Shown here piece after piece: positions 11,642-24,463 of a stretch of 64,000 bases of DNA. Position 1 is the first letter of the stretch. Every line of letters starts with the position of its first letter. The notes beneath the pieces are model-generated. The model saw only the letters and a program-made list of their open reading frames with translations. It searched no databases and was not told the DNA's origin. The position numbers and the translations under genes were made by a program. Source of the DNA: Aphanomyces cochlioides (lineage: Eukaryota > Oomycota > Saprolegniomycetes > Saprolegniales > Verrucalvaceae); contig JAHQRK010000003.1 of NCBI GenBank assembly GCA_019828595.1, positions 1,860,001 through 1,924,000 of the forward strand, read 5' to 3'.

Positions 11642-12321
11642 CTCACAAATGAGTGCTGCTAAATATAAGCTTGGGCTAAAGAAAGGTAGGTGAAACGCAT
11701 TGCAGTTATCTAATCTTGTTTCGCCAAGCAATAGGCTGTGAAATTAAATTCGTGTGAAATGCTGCACTGGCGAAATTGCTAGATGCTGTTACGACAAGTG
11801 TGTGCCTCCCTCATGTCTGGAGTTCGCCCGTGAATCGATCAGGTTTATAATGTCAAGCAAAACTTTAATTTCAAACGCCAATAGAATCACAGATCAAGAC
11901 GCTATTGTGCTTTGCGACTTATTTGGCCTACGATTTAGCCGCCCAATTCGCCTGTAACATAATCTGTTATTCAAATAGCCATTATTCTTGCAAAGCACAA
12001 TACAACAAATCACACTATAGTTTAGTTGACCAAAGCCATCGCACTACTTGCTTTGTCGGTACCTCACTCTCGATATTTCTACCTTATACCAGCAGTTGAA
12101 AGTACGTTGCACAGCCATGGGATGATTTGATTTTCTGTAAAAGAGATTACCCCATTAAAGCTTTCATGGAGTCGCAATTGCCACAGTGATGAGAAAAGCA
12201 TCGCCTCGCTTGCTATTGGAATGATATAAATCAACACCCCACCCAAACCTGAGCAAAATGCAGTGCATGAAAAGCAGTTGGTATACAAGCCACAGTGTCG
12301 AATACTTTACTCGAGTTAGTT
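11642..12321. other. Intergenic, flippase 5' side and 3' side of the giant gene
   Basis: 680 bp, AT-rich, with short unrelated reading frames only. No repeat, RNA gene or conserved-looking frame was seen. It should hold the flippase promoter. Confidence 0.6.
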
Positions 12322-15300
12322 CTATGATGATTCTTCTTCGTCAGATGCCATCGATTCTTCAAACTCAAACGAGTCTGAGTATGCATCCTCGTCGTCGTCT
12401 TTGCTTTGCTTCTTGGGAGAGTTTTTCAAGGAGATTCCAGGAGATTCACTGCTGGCAGGTGGAATTTCGGCTGTAGTTTTTCCTTGGTTTGCGTCCGTTC
12501 CTTCATGCCTTTCCTGCACATACTTCTCGTCGTTCATGTTGGTCTCGAATGTTGCCATAAAAGTCGCGTTGATTGCACTGATTACATTCCCTAGTCGAAG
12601 CTGTAACACGTCATCTTGAATATTTTACCTGAGTTTCCATCTACGGGAGAAATTATTGTATTCTTGCTGGAGTTATCTTCAGCTATTTCTTGGTGATCAT
12701 TCGCATGGGTATTTTGGATTTGTCCAAGCGTATCTCCTCTGTCGACATCTTCATCACTAAACTCATCGTCACTGCGGTGAACATCCATAGCCTGTGCGAA
12801 TCTTTTGCTTTGACGGTCATGGATGCCAAAGGAATCAAATGCTGGTAGCGTATGCTGCGTCATTAGCTGTTTTCCGTCGTCTATCTTGTTGCTGGATTGG
12901 GTATCAGATGAAGGTTTCAAAATAGTCGAAGAATAAATGCGTTCTTGCATGAGCTTTTCCGCTTCATCTAACTCATCTTCGACGGCATTCGACGAATTGA
13001 GATGCAGCATTGGAGGCGAGCCGAGATTGCTATCGTTTTCACTCCCATTGTCAGACTCATCCAAGGTTTCAGCTTCGTCGTAAGTACGTCCTGACCTATC
13101 AGGGGTTCTAGATGTCAGTCTTTGCTGGAAGGTTTCGTTTCCGGATTGCCCGTCCTGACCACGAACATCGTCTTCTGCTTCTTCTTCCGTCAACTGAATA
13201 CTGAATTTTGGAGGCGATGCAGCATTGCTATCGTCATCGCTCATTTCACCCGACTTTACCACGTCTTCATCGCCTTTGAACGAAAGTCTTGGATCATCAG
13301 GTACTGTCGATGTGAGTACATGCTGAAATATTTTAATTGTAGTTTGAACATCAATAATCTTCTCGTCTCCAGCATCCTCTTCTGTCGTCATCAAGTGTTG
13401 TTGAAAGTTTGAAGGCGACGCAACATTGCTATCACTTTCACTCATGTTACTTGACTCATCCAAGTCTTCTGCATCGTCAAATGTAAGTTTTGGCCCGCTA
13501 GGCCCTTTCAATATGTGTCCGTGCTGGAATGTTTCATTTGTGGTTTCTTCATCTTGACTCCCATCGAGGCCTTCCGTTTCGTCAGCCTCGGTCAGATGGT
13601 GGAGTTTCAATTTGGAATCCAATGAGCGCTTTTTTGCCTCTAAGAGCCTCTCTGACAGCGACAGCGTCGCATAAGTTTTTGATTGCTCTGAAGATGTGCT
13701 AGCGGGAAAGGTTTCATCGTCTGAAGCAGCATCAAACGCCTCGTCGTGAGCTGACACGTTTGTTGAATAGACACGATCAGATTGATCTAATGACTGACCG
13801 CTTTCGTCGGAGTCGGACTGCTCATTAGCTTCGCTTGCATCAAAGCTATTTTCTAGGTCGAGGGAGTTTTCCAGCAATTCATTCAAATGAGGCGAAAGCA
13901 TTTGTGGTTGGGAGGTTTCGAGGATGTTTCCTTGTGCGGTTGAGCTGCTACCAATACTAAGTTGCATACTCAGCTGTTCGTCATGGATATCTAAATCATG
14001 CATCTTTTGACTTTCTTCGAGATCAGAAATATCATTCTCAGATTCTTCCATGGCGTATACACGGTGCCTCGTATGATCTTCCAGCAGTTTTTCCATCTCT
14101 GTCAAATCTGAACTTAATTCGCCTTCAGGTAAACGTGCTCGTTGACTCGTGAGCTGTGGCAGATCTGTCGTTATCTCCCTTGGAGACATTAGGTCCTTCA
14201 CCAGAGTTACTTTGTCTGGATTAATGGAGGCATCTTTCGTTCCAAATTCATCGTCGCTCAAAACATCAGTCATGTCTCCCATTGAAAGGCCCTGCCGTAA
14301 ACTTGGAATCATGGCTGCTTCATCGTCGTTTACTTTGATTACGGCTGCACCGTCACGGGGCACTGATAATTCATCATGTGTCAAGAGAGAAGACGCTTCT
14401 TGTGTCTGTTCCATTGCAGCCAAGGCTATAATAAGTTGTTCTTTGTCCATTGAAACATCCACACTGTCATCTGGGTCATGGCTCTCTGAGATATCACTCT
14501 GCTCTGAAATTTCAGACTCGCCGTCACTTTCTGACCCTTCTTCATTAAAGTTTGGATTTGGGATTGTTTTGCTCACAAGAATTGTCACTTCTTTTGTATC
14601 ACTCTGTTCCACAGAATTTAGTTCCACACCCTGTTTGATTTGTTTGCTAGAGGTACCATGTTCAACGGATTGTAGTGGTGTGTCACTTGATGTTGCCACA
14701 GCGAAATCTTGAGAATGCTGGGGTTTTCCGTCATGGTTTCTTGAATGAGCTTGGGCTATTGACATCTCGCCCAAAACGCACTTCTCATGGGGCACGTTTT
14801 GTTCGCACTGGATATCGTAGTTCATTCCGCCTTCTTTATCAGTGGTATGAGAGGTTGGTTTCAAATTGTTGACTAATTGTACCGATGACATATCAATATC
14901 CTTTGGGCCAGTTGTATGACCCAGGGAAATTTCTTTTGTAGATTGGTCTGACGGAGTGAACGAGGAGAGACCAATTCTCTCCATATATGGTTCATTAGAT
15001 TCAATCTCGACATTCTCCAAAATTGAGTCCAGGCTCCTTCTGTTAGTTGGGCTGCCATTTGCGCTTTGTGCTGAACTCGATTCTGACGCATATCTAATAT
15101 CCTCGATGTTCATAACTTGTTCGAGTAAAGACTCCTTTGAAGCATCCAAGCACTCGTCCATATTTTCTTGCTCAGAGAATGCTTTATTCTCCGAGTCGCT
15201 CTTGTCATTGTCTGCAATGAACTTGTTTTTGCTGTCTTCCTCGTCGCTCGTATCTTCAAGCTCATTTTCTGCTAGAGAAGCAGATGTTTCCTGTAAGGTA

Positions 15301-18300
15301 TACAGTCGACTGACCATTAATCTCTCGAATTCGTCCAAAGATTCTTCGATTTCTTGTTTGTCATATGAATAAAGTTGAAGGGGTCGTTCTGGTTGCGTCT
15401 TCAATGGCTCAGAGATGGCTAAGTTTCCCCTTGTTGAATCGTCAGGACTTTCGCTAGTCTCGTAAGGTAGCTTTGGTGCGGGCGTCTCCTCGTCGAGGTG
15501 AGGTACGATTGAGGAAGGTGACGATACGTTATCCCGAGCATCGCTTTCCTCTTGAATGTCGTTGGTCTTCACCATTTCAGATGAGGTTGCTGATAGCTCG
15601 TCATCCAGATTATCGAACGAGTTGTCCATTTCAGTAAGTAGAGCAGATGGCGACTCTTGATCAACCAAACATTGCTCATCTTGACTCAAGTAGCCACCTG
15701 TTTCTCTCGATTGGGGGGTTATTTGTTGTATCGCCTCTGTAGTTGGCTCCTGGAGTAGTGAAGAGCCGCTCAAGTCGAGCCCATGTCTACTTTCAAGAGT
15801 CTGTGGCACATACGTTGACAACTCCAATGTTTCATTTGTGGTATCACCACCATGTTCGACTCCAATGCTTTTGTCTGAATGATCTGAGTTATGTCCTGAT
15901 TCGTCAAGCCCATCACGTGATGCTTCAAAACTGCATTCACTTTCATCATTTGAGAGCGGTTCGTCAGCTCCAACCACCTGATTTTCTAAAGTTCGTTCGG
16001 AAACACCCATGTGCTGCGAGACAATTGTGCTCTCTTGAGCTCTCATTTCTTGGCCCCCGAGAAATTTCTCAATGTATTCACTTGAGCCGCTACGGCAAGG
16101 CTCAACGTCTTGGAATTCTTCTGCATCGCTTGAGTCATTTGTGGCATCCATGGAGCTATTTTGGGTCGCTCTAGTCATGCTTAGATAGTCACCCAAGTTT
16201 TCTGCACTAGGCTCCCTTGAAAATAAAATTTTCCTGCAACCTTGACCCTCTTGGCCTGAAATTGAAGTTTCAGTATCCGATGTTTCGACAGTCACCTCGT
16301 TAATGCCTGGTTCGGTCACAGGTATGTCATCGGATTCAGATTTTCGATTTTCAAGGGTTGTATTAAGGGCAGTCGATTTTTCGTGGATGTCGTCGTCGCA
16401 GGAATCGTTTTCAAGAACTATAGAATTTTCTCTAAGTGCTTGTTGGGTCGCGATATCGTGCAATTCTTCGTCGTTTTCAGTGGTTTTAAAATTTTCTTTT
16501 TCGTTTTGTCGCTGCGTTTGCAAATGAGCGAGTCGTTGACTCTCATAGAAAGTCGTTTGACGAGATGGGCTAACGTTGCTGTTGGTCTCATCAGATCTCT
16601 CAGGTGATGGGGCCCCTTCGAACGTAGTAGCAAAGGCGGATAAGCTGGAGAATCCTAAATTTGTCGTGGTGTCAACAATCGAATCGCTGCTTGCGTCAAG
16701 TGCTATGTCTTGGGACTCGTCGAGGCTATGGCTATAGTCTTCACTCTTGACTTCATCGTCCGGCTCGATATATTCGCTGTCACAATTCATTGAGTTCTCT
16801 CTGCTATTTCCGTTTTGTTTATTCATAGTTTGAAGACTGCCTTGTTGCATTTTCTCAAGCATTAATCTTTCAACTTCGTCACATTCAGAATCTTCTGTTT
16901 GTTTCTGTAGTTGGTTGAGCAGTTCTTCATTTGTTCTGGGACGTTCGCTACCTTCATCTGTCATTTCTTTCTCGTAAACTTCCTTCGTTCCAATAATTTT
17001 TTCTGGACTTTCTGAGCCGGGGTCGTTAGGAGTATAATTGACATAGATTTGAGAAGAAGAAACCTCGTGCAAAGTTAGTTCAGCCTCCTGTGTTTTAGGT
17101 GATTTCTTGGAGACTGAATCTCTGTAACTTTCTTCTTTCGTGACGTTTGCAGAACTGTGAATTTCGCCAGCGACCACTTCGTTGCAGTTTTCGGCATGGC
17201 TATCATCACTGTGTTGAAGTATGATATTGTCCTCAGTGTCAGTTTTCAATAGGCCGTAATTGCACTGTGAGCCAAGGTTTTGTGATTGATCTGGTCTGCT
17301 ATGACGTGAATCGCAGTCACTGTCGGAGTTCGTTGAAGTCTCCATAGAAAGAATATTCCTGTGGCTTTTCGTGGACTCTACACTTTCAATAAACTTTGTT
17401 CGTTGCTCTGTTTCTTGAGTTGCGCTTTGCACGTCACGTGATGATGCCGTAAATTTTGGCGATTCCTCGTAAATAAACTTCTCGTGGGCGTTATGTTGAT
17501 CGCTCATCTCCGCTGTGCTAGGAAAATCTTCCTTAAAATCAGGGTCCAAACTGCCGCTCGACCCCACCACATTTTCTTCATCGAGCATAACGTCATTTGA
17601 CTCGATGTCACTCGGCAATGAGTATATAATCCGTCCTTCGTCTGTCTGAGATAATTCGATTTCTTCATCGTAATTGGTCTGAATCTCATGGTATTTCTCC
17701 TCACTCTCCACAAAATTTATTGAATAAAAATCTAAAGTTGGAGGGGCATGGTCAACAGTCAGAACGCTTGCAAGGGTCCTCATGGTCAAAGAATTTAACT
17801 CATTTTTCTCTGTAAGTAATTCAAACGAAGAAGAAAGAGGCGACATAGCGTTCTCTGTTGGGATAATACCATTTGAGTTGTCTTCAGTTGAAATGTTCCT
17901 GTCACTGATGTCGCATACATGCGTGTCGGGAATTCTGCAGTTCCTTGGACCAGTGGAAATTGGTTGAGTACTTTCGACAGTATCGCCACAAGACAGACTA
18001 GCATCTTCCTCCAATATTACATCAAGAGCTAAATTTTCTGGCTTAGTGCTTGGTCCTCCTTGGCTGCTATTTGTGAGGTGGGAGTGGGACACCTTCAGTG
18101 ACTGAATATAAGTTGCGATTCCATTTAATCTCTTTTGAATTTCAGGTAATCGCTCCAGAGATTTTGAAACATAGCTTATGTCGCCACCTTTTAATAGCAA
18201 CTCTCTCGCTGTTATTTCTGTCTCAGCTACAAGTTGATTCTCCAAGGCCTTTATGTTGGAGACTTCACTGAGTTTTTCAGCTGGTTGCTCTTGTATTGCC

Positions 18301-21300
18301 AAATGAAGTCTATTTACCGTTTGCAGCACAAATGGTGCGATTGTGAGTTGTTCTTGTAATTTTGCTACTGCATTATTCAGTTCTTGAGCAACGCTTTGTT
18401 CTCGACTGATTTTATCTAACGTTGAGTCATGCACTTTCTGCTGTCCCAAAATATCTTCGGAAAATGAATGCACTTGTTCATCCAAGCGAAAGAGATCATC
18501 TTCGATTCTATGGATGAAGTTTTCTCGGGTATTTTCAAGCTCTTGGGACGAGCGCTGAAAGGTTTGCTCGAGGCGAAATTTGGCTTTCTGTACCAGAAGT
18601 TCAGAAGTCTCAACTTTTTCTTTTAGCTGGGTGATCTGAGCCTCATGCGAAGCAGCCTCGGCTTGCCAAGAAGCTTTAGTGGCCTCCAAATTATCTATTG
18701 ATGCTTGGCTTTGCTTTTCTACAGCTGCAAAGGCTTCACGTAAGGCAAATAAAGTTGCTTCTTGAGTTTCAAACTCGACTTGAAGTGCATTATATTTTTC
18801 CTCACAGCGAAGAATCTCTTGGACATGATCCGCCGCTTGATCTTCCACTGCAGATTTGTCTGCCAGTATTAATTTTAGTTGATTTACAGCTCTTTGTACG
18901 TCCGCAAAGTGCTGTGTATCCTCACCATGTTCAGAGATAAGTTGTACTATTTTGTCCAGGTCAGCCTTATGCTGCTTTAGAGTGGCCAGCAGAACTTCCA
19001 ATCCATGTTTTAATCGCAACAGAGGAGATAGATCGTTGCTGTCAGTCTTATTGTCCACTTGGACGTGAATTTGTAAACTTGAAATGATTTCTTGTAGATC
19101 AGCTTCTCGTGTGGCTGTCTTTTCACGCTCAGCGTCCAGTTGCGCAACCACAGCACCCATTTCACATTCAAGAGCAGCCCTGCGAATTTCAACGGCATTC
19201 TTCCATTCATCTCTATCTTGAATTAATTGTTTTTCACGTTCAGCCCACTCCTGCATTTGCTTTTCGAAACCTCGCTTATCAGCCTCCAAGGATGCCAACT
19301 TTTCTTCATTCAAACGAGACTGAAGAAGCATATTCTTTTCTTCCTCGATAATTTCGACTTGAGTCAAAGCTTGTGCAAGTTGCTGCTCAGCGTCAGATTT
19401 TGCAGAGGCCAGTACATCCAGACTTTGATGCATTGTACGAAATTTGATCTCATATTCTTTCAATTGGGCATTCGCTTCACGTAATTTTAACGAAATTTCA
19501 TCTTTAGATGAATTTGCAACCTCCAGTGCCGCATGACATTCTTCTAGCTCTATTACAATAGAATCGTACTCTGTTGATAGGGTTTCATGAGCCGATTGCA
19601 TTTCATTCAGCTTAAATTCCAAACCTCTTGCATTTTCAATCAAATCTTGTCTATTGATCTCATTTTCCGCCAAATTTTCTTCCAGAGATTGCACCAGCTG
19701 AACCAAATCTTGGTTCTTTTGTTCAAGGACACCAAAGTTCAGCTTCAAGTCATCCAATTCAACAACTTTGCCTTCGAGCACGCTTTGTTGACTCATAATA
19801 TCTCTGTATTTCGAGTCCAAAGTTTTAATGGTTTCTTGCAATTCACATATTTTTGCGTTGGCCTCTGCCCACGATGTCTCCAGCACAAGTTGCTTGGCAT
19901 TTTCGGCTTGCGAGGATGCTCGTAATTCTTCCAAATTCTTCTCGACTTTGGCTTTTTCGTCCAAGATTACTTGCAGTTCCTGATGATGCTCCTGTGTCTT
20001 GATTTCCCACTTTTTATGTTGACTTTCAATCTCTAGGTGGCATGACTCCAATGATGCTCGAAGCCGATTCAAAACCTCACAGTCCTCTTGCCCTGCTTGC
20101 CACTCTGACACAACCTCATTCAATGCCCGTAAAGCTGTTGTGGCACTCATGTTGTTAGACACAAAGTTGTTGGTTTTAAAGATCTTGCTAAGGCGGTATA
20201 TTTCGTCCATAACCTCGTTTTCATTTCTTTCACAATCTTTGAGCTTCCTCAGTGCTTCATCGAGTGATGCCTGTCGAGCTCGTAGCACAGACGCATGTGA
20301 TGCTTCTTTCAAGTCTAGTTGAATCTGAAATGATGCTCGAAGTTCAGCTTCCAGAGCCAGTTTAGCAGCTTCCACCCTCTTCATCTCATCCCGAACTGTA
20401 TCGAGATGCGAATGTAAGCTAGAAATTTCGCATATCAACGACTCAGCATTGTGGGATGGTATCTTCTGAGATATTTTGTCTGTTGACGAGATGCCCCGCA
20501 ATCGAGCAATGGAGTCGTCTAAGAAGGCAATTGTCGATTGTTTCTTTTCAACCAAGGCTCGGTTCAATGCTTCCCTCGCTAATTTCGCTTCGTGTTTTGC
20601 ACTCATCCATTCCTGTGTCAGCATGTGATGACTTTCTTGGAGATGCGTGGCTTCAATCCTTTGCCGAGTCATATCGTGGTGGCATCGCTGCAATTTTGCT
20701 CGCATCTCTGATGCTTGTTGTCTCGCCTCATGCATCCTTTCCTTGGTTGACTGGAGTACAGCTGAATCGCGTTTCCAAACGTCTTGTAGGCTTTGAAGTT
20801 TCCCCGTTGATAAGGCAATTTCAACTGCTTTCTCCTGAAGAGCTGCTGTAAGAGCTGCAACCTCTTTCTCCCGCTTTGCTTCCGTTTCGCGCACATGATT
20901 TGTGAGTCTTGCAACTTGAGTATCTCGGTCTTTTTCTAAGCGTTCAAATTGCATATTCATTTCCTGGCGGACTTGTCGTAATTTTTCCAATTCCGCGGAG
21001 CACTGAATTAATTTTGAGCGCAGCATTTGTGTTTCCAAATAGCCAGTCTTTTGCAAGCCCAAGTGGAGAGCTGCGACGTCGCTCCTCAAGCGTGCTACAT
21101 CCTCGGAAGTATTTTGGGCAAGTCCATTCAAATCGTGATGTTTCCGGTCTGCGTCTTGCTGAATCTAGAAATTTGATCAACACCAAAGAAAATTTTACAA
21201 ATTACCTTGACAAAGGTTGATTCAAGACGTCGACAAGCAGCCGCGATTGGATGAGCATTTATTTCATTCAACACAAGAGCACCTAATTCCCCCCTTGGCA

Positions 21301-23391
21301 CGTAAGATTCAATCAATTTGCGGAGTTTTAGTAGCTGCTCCTCGTCTTGGCTTCCTGGTTTTTTCTCTATTGAAGTGGCTTCAAGTGCTGTGATACGTTT
21401 GCTTAGATTTGTGACACGAGGTTCCATTGAATCCCATGATTCGTCCACTCGAGTGTCCAAGCGCTTCTGAAGTGCTTCAATTTCAGAGTGAACATCTCCA
21501 AATCCAGACTCTAAGGCAAATTGAACTGCTCTTTCGTGATGCTCTCTTTGATTTTGAATTGTCTACATACTCATCAGAGTAGATACAATGCAGAAAGGAT
21601 ACCTTGAGAAAACTTTTCAACTTGGACTCATGTAACTCAGTCACAGCGTCGATACGCTTCACTTGGCGCTCTTCGAAGTCTTGAATTGCTTTTGCCACGG
21701 TAATGTCGACTGTGTGAGCAATGGTAATGCTCTCTGCCAAAATGAGGACATTCTTGACAGTGGAACTGTTGTACCTGCGTTTCGTGCTGTTGTTGTCTCC
21801 AGCGTTTGGATACGTTTTGTCAAGGCATCCAAATGAGCTTCTATGCCATGTATTTTTTGCAGCTTGTTATCCAATTGACCAAACTGACGCTCGAGAACCA
21901 CGTATTTGTCTTGTATTGCAGCAGAAGCATCAATTTTGGAGCTAATCGGATCATTGTGACCAAGTGAGCTCCAATATAAATACCTCATTTCTCGAATGTC
22001 GGATTCAACTGATCCTCTCCATTTTAGCAAAGCCCCTGTATTCATTTCAACTCGTGGCATTGTCTCAACCAATTTATTTGCTTCGCTTTCCAAAACATCG
22101 AAGCGATTCAACGTCGCCTGAATCTAACCCATAAACTTAGATTTGCTTCAAGGGTACATTGAACCTTAGTGTGCGCCTCGTCGCTCTTTTTGGCTGTCAA
22201 TGCGCAGTCAGTGACAAGCTGTTGCAAATCTAAGCGCAAATCTGCCACAAGTTTTTCAGTAGCTTTCGCATGACTTGTAATTTTAACTTCGACACTATGT
22301 GTGCATGTGGTTATTCAATCGGAAGCAATCTCAAAACCTCTTTTTGATCTCGTCCAATGGCAAGAGTGGCTGGAAAGACGACGTAGACTGTTTTGGTGGC
22401 TAAGCGACGGTTGTATTTGAAATAAATTATGCGTATTTACCTCCTTTGGATCTCCTTGATTAGTTGTGACACCTTCCCAAGCCCGGCTTGTTTCTTTCTT
22501 TGACTTGTGAGAGTCCTGTAGTCAAAGTAAAGCCACAAATCAATGTAACATATATCTACCAGAATCTTTGTCGCAATATGGCGCTTCATCGTTGTTGAAT
22601 CGTCCAAAACTTTTTTCCACTTGTTAATTGATGCACTATTTCAACATGAAGTGCAATTCTTGTTTAGACTTACTCTGCACTTCGTTCGGAATCAAATTTT
22701 GTCACGACAGAATGGCCCGAACGCGTCCGAGGAAGCAAGCTACTTGCTTGACGCGGTTCGTCACGCTTTTCGCCAATCTTGCGCAGAAGATTGAGATTTT
22801 GGTTTGTCTTTTCAATTATGGCAGCCAAGTCTGACTCCCAGTCATCCGTCAAGACGGAGCTGGGTTTCTTGTCTCCCATTGCGTCCCCAGGGTGCCAAAT
22901 AACTCTTGCAGTTACCGTTTCGACTTGAACCGACGAGTCGCATGCTGTTGTTGATCACATTGCAGTTACCAATTTTGAGTGCCAAACGACGTGCTGAGAC
23001 AAATAAAGAATGCAAATGTCGGTACATACTCTCACTGACATTTGCATTCTTTATTCGTCGTTTGGCACTCAAAAGTGCGTCCATGACTGCAGTGCTCTCA
23101 TCACACGATTCGATCAAAACCTGTCCTTCGTACCCCAGGGATTTTATTGCTTTGTCGCAAGTCTTCATTTTCAAAGCTGAGGCTGTCGTTTCGTCATGCG
23201 GCATAGCATCTAAGATAAGCCCAAGAACAATCTTTTCTTTGGCTCACAAAACAATGAGCTGTTTGAGCATGAAGACATGCGCCTTTAGTATTCGAGCTGT
23301 TTTCATGGCCGCCTTTCCAGATTTGAGAAAGATTTAAAATGAAGTCTCGGCATGGATTGGGTGGAGGCGCCGCGCTTGAGTCAGCTCTCAT
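12322..23391 (-). CDS. Giant coiled-coil / acidic serine-rich protein (more than 3,300 aa)
   Basis: One uninterrupted exon of 2,846 codons (12591-21131) is joined by short in-frame introns to about ten small 5' exons and one 3' exon. The 3' splice is a 38-nt intron at about 12591-12628, and the last exon ends at 12322 with DAYSDSFEFEES...DEEESS. The 5' exons trace up to ATG 22877-22879 (MGDKKPSSVL) and, with two or three more short introns, to ATG 23389-23391 (MRADSSAAPPPNP), so the start is less certain. The first third is almost pure coiled coil (heptads rich in E/K/Q/L, about 18100-22000). The remainder (12322-18100) is acidic, Ser/Thr-rich and probably disordered, with a 200-nt triplicated segment and four copies of a DE-E+LM motif. 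No enzymatic domain is visible. A centrosomal, basal-body, Golgi-tether or other scaffold role fits the composition, but the protein is not recognised. Confidence 0.85.
12985..13545 (-). repeat. Three tandem repeats of about 200 nt inside the giant gene
   Basis: Three in-frame units start at 13538, 13337 and 13140, 201 and 197 nt apart. Each has the order (N/I)xxFQ, a Pro-containing stretch, then acidic E-D-(L/V), then SE-DSN-(A/G)SP. Unit 1 reads NETFQHG...DESSNMSESDSNVASPS, unit 2 IKIFQHV...KSGEMSDDDSNAASPP, unit 3 NETFQQR...DESDNGSENDSNLGSPP. Copies have diverged at the protein level but keep length and frame. Some units differ by small in-frame gaps, so the triplication is old and still translated. 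Confidence 0.85.
22973..23074. repeat. Near-perfect inverted repeat at an exon-intron boundary
   Basis: The left arm (22973-23020, TTTTGAGTGCCAAACGAC...) and right arm (23037-23074, GACATTTGCATTC...CTCAAAA) are reverse complements except for about 10 extra bases in the left arm (around 22991-23001). The loop is 16 nt. On the minus strand the right arm is coding in the 5' part of the giant gene, while the left arm falls mostly in the intron that follows (GTATGTACC...). Confidence 0.85.
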
Positions 23392-24463
23392 CTCTATGGA
23401 TGCATTGAATCAACTTGCATTGAAGTTGTGTATGTCTCCTGTCCGTGTTCCGCCCTGCTCTCGATAATAAAAAGATATTGACTCGTAGTCGGAAATTGTG
23501 GGACAATCGTGGGATGAATAAAACGCATGTATTGAAGGTATATAACTGCAAAGTAAAACACTTAAGTTGCTTTAACTCTCGAGTGATGATGTGAACAAGC
23601 CCTCTTCAAAGGGCCTCACTTCGAGGCGACCTACGAACTACACTGCCATATATAGTAAATGAGATCAAGAGCCTCTAGCAACTTTATAACAGCGTTATCA
23701 TTAAGGAAGGATAGGCTGTGCTTTCATATTCTACTTGCCTAGGAAAGACGCCTGAACGCCTTAGCGAGCGTGTTTGAGCCGCAAATTATCATAACTTGCA
23801 CTGAATGGTTCATGGGGCCTGGGTGAACAGAGAACTTTTGTATTTTTTGCAAAGCGTGTTAGCAGCAGACACAGAAGCTGTCGAGACAAACGCACAGACA
23901 GATGATGTCATTTCTAATAGCTTAGGACTTGGCGACTCCTTGTTCAATTGATCTTTCAGAGAAGAGCCAAGGTCTAGATGTAGCACACGCCCCTAAGATG
24001 AGCTTACTATGTTAAATAGACTCTAACATGATAAACAATAATGTAACACCAGTGTCTCTGCGGTGGTTCATTCATGAGTGGTGTTGCCCAGATCAAATCT
24101 GGGCTGTATCTTAAATTATGGACTTAAAGTTTACTCAAACTGTGCAAGCATTAATCTTAGCTCCTAGCTCTTGAAGTTTGCCTCACAAGAACAGTGTTCC
24201 TCTAGGTCGTCATTTTGGCACTTTCACAATGAAAAGACGTCGATCGTCAAAACCCTATAAATTTATAGTGTGGGACACTGTCCCACAAAATCCGTAAAAA
24301 TTATATGTGGTCTTGAAAATGTATTAAAACGACTGATGAGAAAATTTTGATTTTCTTGAAAATCTATATGCTCTAAAACTTGATAAAATCGCACACAAAT
24401 GACCAATGTGACGTGGAGTTGCAGTTAGAAGAAACCGTCTGTCGATCATAATCCATTCTGTCA
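23392..24463. other. Intergenic region between two divergent genes, palindrome-rich near the helicase
   Basis: 1.07 kb with no supported gene. Three short perfect palindromic elements occur at 24086-24104, 24256-24267 and 24269-24287. It must hold the promoters of the giant gene (-) and of the helicase gene (+). Confidence 0.6.
24086..24287. promoter_or_regulatory. Cluster of three palindromes upstream of the helicase gene
   Basis: GCCCAGAT-CAA-ATCTGGGC (24086-24104), TATAAATTTATA (24256-24267) and TGTGGGACA-C-TGTCCCACA (24269-24287) all lie 180-380 bp upstream of the helicase ATG. The last two are separated by one base. They could be dimeric transcription-factor sites or hairpins; function is not shown by the sequence. 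Confidence 0.4.

Noticed and set aside
14149..14712. 187-codon plus-strand frame rich in Ser/Leu inside the giant gene
   Set aside because: It is the antisense of acidic Ser/Glu-rich codons, which tends to leave a long open reverse frame.
24086..24111. tRNA-like T-arm (CCCAG-7 nt-CTGGG)
   Set aside because: The loop lacks the TTC start, and no matching acceptor stem, D-arm or anticodon arm was found upstream.
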